64,000 bases of DNA from Actinoplanes sp. NBRC 103695 (GTDB taxonomy: Bacteria > Actinomycetota > Actinomycetes > Mycobacteriales > Micromonosporaceae). How positions within the stretch are numbered: the first letter of the stretch is position 1; each line of letters opens with the position of its first letter. Both the position numbers and the translations under genes were made by a program. The notes below the pieces were generated by a model. The model had not been told where the DNA came from. It saw only the letters and a list, made by a program, of their open reading frames with translations, and made no database searches. The stretch spans positions 432,892 to 496,891 of the forward strand of contig NZ_BSTL01000001.1 in assembly GCF_030269485.1 (NCBI RefSeq). Reading direction: 5' to 3'. Positions 7,007 through 12,951 of the stretch are shown in pieces.

Positions 7007-8583
7007 AACTGCCTCATTGGGTACGCGGCGACACGAACGCGTTCTTCGGTTTCGGCGTCAACGTCCTGGTCAACGTGCTGACCCTGACCGGTCTGTGCAT
7101 CGGCGTGATCAAGATGCCGGCGTCCGACGTCTTCGGCGTGATCCTGCCCGCGCTGGGCATCGCGCTGGTCGCCGGCAACGTCTACTACACCTTTCTGGCT
7201 CGCCGGCTGGCCCGCAGGGAGAACCGCACCGACGTCACCGCGATGCCGTACGGGCCCAGCGTGCCGCACATGTTCATCGTCATCTTCGTGATCATGCTGC
7301 CCATCTACCTGACCACCGGCGACCCGCTCCGGGCGTGGACGGCGGGCATCGCCTGGGCGTTCATCATCGGCGTGATCGTGCTGATCGGCGCGTTCATCGG
7401 CCCGTACATCCGCAAGTACGCGCCCCGCGCCGCCCTGCTCGGCACCCTCGCCGGCATCTCGATCACCTTCATCTCGATGACCCCGGCCGGCAACATGTGG
7501 ACCGCCGCGTGGATCGCGCTGCCGGTCTTCGGCCTGCTGCTGATCGGCCTGCTCACCGACGTGAAGCTGCCGTTCAACATCCCGATCGGGCTGGCCGCGC
7601 TGCTGATCGGCACCGCGATCGGCTGGATCGGCGGCGCCATGTCGGTGCCCGACGTGACCGGGGCGGCCAAGGACATCGCGTTCGCCTTCCCACACCTCAA
7701 GGTGGACCTGCTGATCGACGGCCTGCGGGACATGGCGCCGCTGCTCGCCACCGCGATCCCGCTGGGCGTCTACAACTTCACCGAGGCGATGACGAACGTG
7801 GAGAGCGCCTCCACCGCCGGCGACCGGTACAACCTGCGCAGCGTGCTGCTGGCCGACGGCGCGGGCGCGGTGCTCGGCTCGGCGCTGGGCTCGCCGTTCC
7901 CGCCCGCCGTCTACGTCGGGCACCCCGGCTGGAAGGCGGCGGGCGGCCGGACCGGCTACTCGATGGCCACCGGCGTGGTGATCGCGCTGCTCTGCTTCTT
8001 CGGGATGTTCGGGGTGCTCGGCGCGATCTTCCCGACCGCCGCGATCGTGCCGATCCTGCTCTACATCGGCCTGCTGATCGGCGCGCAGGCCTTCCAGGCG
8101 ACCCCGCGGGCGCATGCGGCGGCCGTGGTGGCCGCGCTGATCCCGAACATCGCCTCGTGGGCCACCGGGCAGATGGACAACGTGCTCTCGGCCGCCGGGA
8201 CCAGCGCCTCCGAGGTGGGCATGCCGGCGCTGGCCGGGGCGGGCGTGGTCTACGACGGGCTGAAGACGCTCGGCTCCGGCGCGATCCTCGCCGGGCTGGT
8301 GCTGGGCGGCATCGTCGCGTTCATCATCGACAAACGCTTCTGGCACGCGGCGGTGTTCTCCGGGGCGGGAGCGGTGCTGACGTTCGTCGGGCTGATCCAC
8401 GCCGAGAAGGTGCAGTGGAACGCGGACGGCCAGGTCACCCTCGGATACCTGTTCCTCACCGTGGTCTGCGTGCTGTTCGCCCTGTCCCGCCCATCGCCGC
8501 GGGTTCCGGAGCCCGGCGAGCCGGCCGCCTTCGAGGGCTCGCCTTCGCCCGCGCCGGTCAAAGAGCCCGCTGCGGTCGCCTGA
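7003..8583 (+). CDS. NCS2/AzgA-like xanthine-uracil-type permease
   Basis: A 526-residue polytopic membrane protein starting at an ATGA overlap with the cysteine hydrolase gene. About 12-14 hydrophobic segments are visible, beginning at FGFGVNVLVNVLTLTGLCIG and including MFIVIFVIMLPIYL, AFIIGVIVLIGAFIGPYI and VFGLLLIGLLTDV. The central GVYNFTEAMTNVESASTAGD and GSPFPPAVYVGHPGWK regions resemble the substrate-binding helices of NCS2/AzgA nucleobase transporters. Position inside the biuret operon suggests it imports biuret, triuret or a ring compound such as cyanuric acid or a purine. The C-terminus is a short Pro/Ala-rich cytoplasmic tail. Substrate is inferred from context. Confidence 0.8.
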   Translation: MKLPHWVRGDTNAFFGFGVNVLVNVLTLTGLCIGVIKMPASDVFGVILPALGIALVAGNVYYTFLARRLARRENRTDVTAMPYGPSVPHMFIVIFVIMLPIYLTTGDPLRAWTAGIAWAFIIGVIVLIGAFIGPYIRKYAPRAALLGTLAGISITFISMTPAGNMWTAAWIALPVFGLLLIGLLTDVKLPFNIPIGLAALLIGTAIGWIGGAMSVPDVTGAAKDIAFAFPHLKVDLLIDGLRDMAPLLATAIPLGVYNFTEAMTNVESASTAGDRYNLRSVLLADGAGAVLGSALGSPFPPAVYVGHPGWKAAGGRTGYSMATGVVIALLCFFGMFGVLGAIFPTAAIVPILLYIGLLIGAQAFQATPRAHAAAVVAALIPNIASWATGQMDNVLSAAGTSASEVGMPALAGAGVVYDGLKTLGSGAILAGLVLGGIVAFIIDKRFWHAAVFSGAGAVLTFVGLIHAEKVQWNADGQVTLGYLFLTVVCVLFALSRPSPRVPEPGEPAAFEGSPSPAPVKEPAAVA

Positions 8584-8585
8584 CC

Positions 8586-8981
8586 ATGATCCTCGACCTG
8601 CCAGATGTCGTCTCCGAGGTTTCGGCCGCTTTCGAGGCCTACGAGGAGGCGCTGGTGGCGAACGACGTGGACCGCATCATCGGGTTCTTCGCCGGCGATG
8701 CGGTCCGCTTCGGGATCGCCGACCAGCAGTCCGGCGCCGCCGAGCAGGAGCGTTGGCGGCGCGCCCAGCCCACCCTCCCGCCGGGACGACACCTCAAGGA
8801 CACCACCGTCCGGGGGTACGGGCGTGACGTCGCGATCGTGACGACTCTGTTCGGCTACCCCGGCCGGGAAATCCTGGGCCGGCAGTCGCAGACGTGGGCA
8901 CGTCTGCCCGAGGGCTGGCGCATCGTGCACGCCCATGTCTCCGAACCTGGTCCGGACGCCCCTGTTCGACAGTCCCGTTGA
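8586..8981 (+). CDS. AtzH-like (DUF3225, SnoaL/NTF2-fold) protein
   Basis: A 131-residue protein two bases after the permease stop codon. Visible blocks are FEAYEEALVANDVDRIIGFF, DAVRFGIADQQSG and the C-terminal WARLPEGWRIVHAHVS, typical of the DUF3225/AtzH branch of the NTF2-like fold. AtzH acts in cyanuric acid catabolism on a carboxylated urea side product (reported as 1,3-dicarboxyurea amidohydrolase). Its presence beside biuret and allophanate hydrolases fits clearing of carboxylated dead-end intermediates. The last residues overlap an alternative, less likely start (8935) of the downstream methyltransferase. Confidence 0.7.
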   Translation: MILDLPDVVSEVSAAFEAYEEALVANDVDRIIGFFAGDAVRFGIADQQSGAAEQERWRRAQPTLPPGRHLKDTTVRGYGRDVAIVTTLFGYPGREILGRQSQTWARLPEGWRIVHAHVSEPGPDAPVRQSR

Positions 8982-9012
8982 ACACGGGAAGAGGCACGGC
9001 GTCAAGCCTGGC

Positions 9013-10002
9013 ATGACAGACATCAACGAGGCAGTGAGTGCGCTCGCGCTGGCAACCCAGCAGTCGGCGCTGCTGCGGGGAGCGCTGACCTCCGGCTTCC
9101 TGGCGCACTGCGCAGGCGAGACGAGCGTCGAGGACCTGGCCCGGGTGACAGGACTCGGCCCGGGCCGGGTCCGCGACCTGTGCGTCGCCCTGCGCGCGGC
9201 CGGGGTGCTGGAAACCGACAACCCCGACCGCTACCGGCTGAGCACGACCTACGCTCCGATGCTGAACGACGGCACCGGCACCCACCTCGCCAACCAGCTC
9301 GGCGGCGCGGCGGTCCGCGCCCGCCTGATCGAGCAGATGTTCACCGCCGACGGACCGGACCGCTACGAGGACCTGGCCGACACCGACCGGGCGGCGCTGG
9401 CGGCAAGCGTCACCCTGGCGCCGTCCACCGCCCTCGCCCGGGCGGCGATGCAGGGCGTCGTCGGCGGCATCCCGGCGTGGAACGACCTGCTCGCCGCCGG
9501 CGACGTGCGCTACCTGGAACTGGGCTGCGGCCTGAGCGGGGCGCTGCTCACCATGCTCCAGCTCTACCCCCGGCTCACCGCGGTCGGGGTGGACCTGTCG
9601 GCCGACCTGCTGGCCCTGGCAAAGGTCGAGGCGGCGGCACTCGGCGTGGACGACCGGGTCCGGTACGTCATCGAGGACGCCACCGCGTACACCGACCCGG
9701 AGCCGTTCGACGTGGTCTTCTGGAGCCAGTTCTTCTTCCCCGCCGCCACCCGGGTCAAGGCCCTGGCCAACGCGTACGAGCGCCTCCGGCCCGGCGGCCT
9801 GCTGATCGTCCCGGGCCTGATCCCGCCGGGCACCTCGGCTGCCGAGCCGCAGACGTCGCTGAGCGTGCTGCTGACCCAGGGGTGGGAGATTCCGGCGCTG
9901 ACGACCGAGGAGCTTTGCACTGAGTTGACCACGGCCGGATTTGCGGGGGGCACTGTCCATCCGAGCTCGTTCGCCACGGCCGTGGTGGCGCGTCGTCTCT
10001 AG
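9013..10002 (+). CDS. SAM-dependent methyltransferase with N-terminal winged helix
   Basis: About 329 residues from ATG 9013 (MTDINEAVSALAL). A longer frame from 8935 would overlap the AtzH-like gene by 46 bp. The N-terminal ~100 residues look like a winged-helix/dimerisation domain (LARVTGLGPGRVRDLCVALR, then AAGVLETDNPDRYRLS). The C-terminal part is a class I SAM fold: motif I YLELGCGLSG, acidic ribose-binding TAVGVDLS, then IEDATAY and RPGGLLIVPG. The layout resembles O-methyltransferases of secondary metabolism. It is the last gene before the repeat-rich tail of the cassette. A role in the biuret pathway is not obvious, and its substrate is unknown. Confidence 0.78.
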   Translation: MTDINEAVSALALATQQSALLRGALTSGFLAHCAGETSVEDLARVTGLGPGRVRDLCVALRAAGVLETDNPDRYRLSTTYAPMLNDGTGTHLANQLGGAAVRARLIEQMFTADGPDRYEDLADTDRAALAASVTLAPSTALARAAMQGVVGGIPAWNDLLAAGDVRYLELGCGLSGALLTMLQLYPRLTAVGVDLSADLLALAKVEAAALGVDDRVRYVIEDATAYTDPEPFDVVFWSQFFFPAATRVKALANAYERLRPGGLLIVPGLIPPGTSAAEPQTSLSVLLTQGWEIPALTTEELCTELTTAGFAGGTVHPSSFATAVVARRL

Positions 10003-10044
10003 GGCTGCGGGGGTGTGGCTCACTTCCAGCTCAGTCCCCGCGCG

Positions 10045-10107
10045 CGCCGTCTGGGTTGCTGCTCGCGTCGTCTGGGTTGCTGCTCGCGTCGTCTGGGTTG
10101 CTGGTTC
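10045..10107. repeat. 21-bp tandem repeat, three units
   Basis: Units of CGTCGTCTGGGTTGCTGCTCG at 10045, 10066 and 10087; the first and last are slightly diverged. A further partial CGTCGTCTGG follows at 10122. The segment lies between the methyltransferase stop codon and the dispersed repeat. The 75-codon plus-strand frame crossing it encodes only VWVAAR-type repeats and is not listed as a gene. Confidence 0.8.
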
Positions 10108-10128
10108 CGCGCTGTCCTTTCGCGTCGT

Positions 10129-10190
10129 CTGGTCTAACCGCTCTGATGCATTGCTGCCGCTGGTCTGACCGCTTGGATGCATTGCTGCCG
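10129..10190. repeat. 31-bp direct repeat, two units
   Basis: Two adjacent units of CTGGTCTGACCGCTTGGATG followed by CATTGCTGCCG, at 10129-10159 and 10160-10190, with a few mismatches. They abut the outer edge of repeat copy B. A related CCATGCATCGG sequence lies just outside copy A, so these units may mark the element boundary. Confidence 0.7.
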
Positions 10191-10192
10191 CG

Positions 10193-10570
10193 TATCGCTC
10201 GAGACCTTTAAGTCAAAAGCGCTTGCCATGGCCCATCGCACGCGAGCTTGGCGGCTTTGTCAAGCCTATCGTGAGAGACGTCCTTTAGCTCAGTTGAATG
10301 GCAACGGGATGAAATTTTGGCATGATCGAATACTGACGTGGAATGGGTGGGCTGCGGGATAATTTATCCATGCGGCAGCTTCAGATGTTCACGATGGCTG
10401 AATTGTCGACAATGCGCGATCGGAAAGCCTCTCGCAGTTATTCTCCGGCGGGGGAAGAATTCCGCCGCGAGCATGAACGTCACCGCGCATGGGGCCTGAA
10501 AAGGCGGCATGCCGAGCGTCTTGGCCGCCTGGCTGGACATCGTTGCGCTCCCGAAACGCCGATCAGCCAA
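10193..10570 (+). repeat. ~380-bp dispersed inverted repeat, copy B
   Basis: Colinear with the reverse complement of 2606-2982 (copy A), so the two copies face each other in inverted orientation around a 7.2-kb segment. No indels are visible over about 350 bp. The non-coding first half is as well conserved as the coding second half. It contains AAAAGCGCTT, a LacI-operator-like palindrome core, shared by both copies. Confidence 0.85.
10370..10570 (+). CDS. Repeat-borne conserved small protein, copy B (3' end undefined)
   Basis: The frame starts at ATG 10370 with MRQLQMFTMAELSTMRDRK and contains EEFRREHERHRAWGLKRR, as in copy A. An in-frame ATG at 10343 (MGGLRDNLS) is the alternative; copy A has GTG at that position. 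No stop codon follows the conserved part. The frame runs through unconserved sequence and stays open into the SfnB-like gene, which has its own start and ribosome site, so that extension is treated as fortuitous. The peptide is basic and helical with no recognised domain. Confidence 0.45.
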
Positions 10571-10906
10571 GAACAAAAGACGTCCCCTGCGGCCGAGGCC
10601 CAGCTCGGGCGGACGATCCGAACGGAAGCAATGCCCGAACCAACGAAGAATGGATCGCCGGCGAGGGGCGGTCATTGCCTTTCCGTGAGGGGTGGTGGCG
10701 TGCGATTGCGTGGGAGGGCCAGCGGATTTCCTGGCGCAGGCAAAGGGTCCGGAAGAGATGGGACCTCCGAAATTCCGACGCAGATTCCTCCACTCTCGGT
10801 CCCATTCCGTCGACCACGTCGTAGAAGGTCAGCGTTGCGGGGCTGGTTGGGGAGGGCGCAGCGGGGGATGCGGGGGATAGGCTGCTTTGCCGCTGGAGGA
10901 GGACGC
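10571..10906. other. Intergenic stretch without a recognised gene
   Basis: Between repeat copy B and the SfnB-like gene. Open frames on both strands lack any family motif. The composition is less GC-biased at the third position than in the neighbouring genes. A good ribosome site (GGAGGAGG) ends it just before ATG 10907. Nothing else was seen. Confidence 0.6.
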
Positions 10907-12082
10907 ATGGTGAGGACGCACGACGCAGCTGTTGGCGCCGCCGAGGGGGTTGCCGCGGGGTGGGTTGATGGGGTTGTCGAGCGGGATCGGGCGGGGGCCT
11001 CGGTGGTTCCGGTTGAGGCGCTGGCCGCGCTCGACTCCTCCGGGCTGCTGGGGATCACCGTGCCCGCGAGTGACGGTGGGCCGGGGCTGGGGGCGGTCAC
11101 GCTGGCCGAGGTGGTCCGGGTGCTGGCCGCCGTCGACCCGGCTCTTGCTCAGGTGCCTCAAGGGCATTTTCTCCTCGTGGATGCCTTGGCCGTGCATGGG
11201 AGTGCGGAGGCTCGGAAGCGGCTCTTCGGGGAAGTGCTGGCGGGGCGGCGGATCGGGAACGCGCTCGCTGAGCGGGGCGGCAAGCATGCTCAGGATCTGA
11301 AGACGCGGTACACCGACGGGGTGCTGAGCGGCACGAAGTACTACACGACGGGGGCGCTCACGGCGGCCTGGATCGCGGTCAGTGCGCTCGATGCCTCGGG
11401 GCGGCTTTCGCTGGTGTTCGTGCGGCGGGATGCGGACGGGGTCGGCGTGGACGCCGACTGGAATGCGATGGGGCAGCGGGCCACGATCAGTGGCACCGCC
11501 CGGTTCGACGGGGTGCCGGTCGAACCTGAGCTGGTGGTGGACTGGGCGGGGGCGTTCGCGGTGCCGCAGCAGCTCGGGGCGCGGGCGCAGCTCGTGCATG
11601 CCGCCATCGAGGCGGGGATCGCCGGCGGGGCGCTCCGGGATGCGCGGGCCTACCTGCGGGAACGGGCGCGGCCCTCGACCGAGGCGGTGCGGTACGGCGC
11701 CTCGAGCGCCGCGGAGGATCCGCATGTGCTGCACCGGTACGGGCGGGCGGCTGCCCGGGTGCGTGCCGCGGAGGCGTTGCTCGCGGACGCGGCGCGTACC
11801 CTCGACGGGGTTGGTCTTGTGCCGGCGGATGCCGAGGCCGCCGCGCGTGGGTCTCTCGCCGTCGCGGCCGCGAAAGCCTTTGCCAGTGAAGTCGCGGTCG
11901 AGACGGCCAGTGAGCTTTTCGCCCTGTGCGGCACGAGCGCCACCGACGAGCGCTGGGATCTGCACCGGCACTGGCGGAACGCGCGCACGCACAGTGTTCA
12001 CGACCCGGTCGACTGGAAATATCACCACCTCGGCGCCTACGAGCTCGCCGACACAGTGCCGCCCAATCACGGGCAGCTGTGA
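10907..12082 (+). CDS. SfnB-like acyl-CoA dehydrogenase-fold monooxygenase
   Basis: A 391-residue protein from ATG 10907, preceded by GGAGGAGG at ideal spacing; the longer in-frame extension upstream is not used. The fold is acyl-CoA dehydrogenase: N-terminal LDSSGLLGITVPASDGGPG, middle KYYTTGALTAAWIAVSAL and the C-terminal HWRNARTHSVHDPVDWKYH. This last motif is characteristic of the SfnB/DszC group of FMNH2-dependent monooxygenases used to obtain sulfur from organosulfur compounds or to oxidise heteroatoms. It should depend on a separate flavin reductase, which is not in the window. The next gene, 43 bp downstream, encodes an alpha/beta hydrolase that may act on its product. Exact substrate unknown. 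Confidence 0.78.
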   Translation: MVRTHDAAVGAAEGVAAGWVDGVVERDRAGASVVPVEALAALDSSGLLGITVPASDGGPGLGAVTLAEVVRVLAAVDPALAQVPQGHFLLVDALAVHGSAEARKRLFGEVLAGRRIGNALAERGGKHAQDLKTRYTDGVLSGTKYYTTGALTAAWIAVSALDASGRLSLVFVRRDADGVGVDADWNAMGQRATISGTARFDGVPVEPELVVDWAGAFAVPQQLGARAQLVHAAIEAGIAGGALRDARAYLRERARPSTEAVRYGASSAAEDPHVLHRYGRAAARVRAAEALLADAARTLDGVGLVPADAEAAARGSLAVAAAKAFASEVAVETASELFALCGTSATDERWDLHRHWRNARTHSVHDPVDWKYHHLGAYELADTVPPNHGQL

Positions 12083-12125
12083 TTACGGACGGGAACTGGC
12101 CGCAATCGTCGCTAGCGTGGACCGC

Positions 12126-12806
12126 ATGACGACCTTCGTGCTCATCCCTGGGTTTTGGCTCGGCGCCTGGTCCTGGCGCGATGTCGCCGCCGACCTGCGG
12201 GGACGCGGCCACGAGGTGCACGCGCTCAGCCTGACCGGCATGGGGGAGCGGGCGCATCTCGCCGGGCCGGGCACCGACCTCGACACGCACGTGACCGACA
12301 CCCTCAACCTTTTCCGGTACGAGGAACTCCACGACGTCGTGCTGGTGGGGCACAGCTACGCCGGCGCCGTGGTGACGCCGAGCGTCGCCGACCGGGCGCC
12401 GGAGCGGATCGCGAAACTGGTGTTCGTCGACACCGGACCGTTGCCGGAAGGCATGTCGCAGGCCGACTTCACCACCGATGGCGAACCTACGGGCGAGGTC
12501 GCCGAAGTGGTGCCGGCGCCGCCGTGGGAGCAGGTCGTCCCGGGCCACGCCGAGCGGCTGACCAGGCTTTCCGTGCCGCAGCCGGTAGCGACCGCCACGT
12601 CGCCGGTGCACTACACGGGTGCGTGGGAGAAGCTGCCGCGGCTGTTCGTGATGAGCAGCTTCACCGAGGCGGACGTGAAAGGGATGGCAGGCACCGTGCC
12701 GGCGTTCCAGCACATGAGCGGCGAGTTCCGCGAGCTGCCGGGTTCCCACTGGCCGATGATCGACCAGCCGACGGAGCTGGCGGCGATCCTGCACGACGCT
12801 GCGTGA
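12126..12806 (+). CDS. Alpha/beta hydrolase (salicylate-esterase/EstC type)
   Basis: A 226-residue protein. It begins with MTTFVLIPGFWLGAWSW, the oxyanion-hole segment of the plant methylesterase/hydroxynitrile lyase-like group. The nucleophile elbow is GHSYAG (S77), followed by LVFVDTGPLPEG. The catalytic His lies in the C-terminal GSHWPMIDQP. No signal peptide, so it is cytoplasmic. It is probably co-transcribed with the SfnB-like gene. Substrate unknown; a small ester or lactone is likely. Confidence 0.82.
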   Translation: MTTFVLIPGFWLGAWSWRDVAADLRGRGHEVHALSLTGMGERAHLAGPGTDLDTHVTDTLNLFRYEELHDVVLVGHSYAGAVVTPSVADRAPERIAKLVFVDTGPLPEGMSQADFTTDGEPTGEVAEVVPAPPWEQVVPGHAERLTRLSVPQPVATATSPVHYTGAWEKLPRLFVMSSFTEADVKGMAGTVPAFQHMSGEFRELPGSHWPMIDQPTELAAILHDAA

Positions 12807-12899
12807 TCGCAGCGGGCCGACCGCTTGGCGAGTGGCGGCGACGCTGCGTGATCGCCGCGGGCCGCGGTGCGTGGCCGGCCGTCGCGACGCTGCGTGATT
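12794..12899. repeat. Short direct repeats after the hydrolase gene
   Basis: The sequence CGACGCTGCGTGAT occurs three times, near 12795, 12840 and 12885, about 45 bp apart, with similar CGC(A/C)GCGGGCC sequence after the first two. The first copy contains the hydrolase stop codon, so the region looks like tandem duplication of the gene's 3' end. Confidence 0.65.
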
Positions 12900-12951
12900 A
12901 GACCGGAAGGCGACTGCCGGGCAGGGCCCTGACCTGCGATCATCGGCCGTG

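Noticed and set aside
10193..10362. 61-codon plus-strand peptide in the first half of repeat copy B
   Set aside because: Copy A has an in-frame TAG at the matching place, so the frame is not conserved.
10343..12082. Single 579-codon gene joining the repeat-borne peptide to the SfnB-like protein
   Set aside because: The SfnB family starts near ATG 10907, which has its own GGAGGAGG site. The ~110 codons in between have no protein character.
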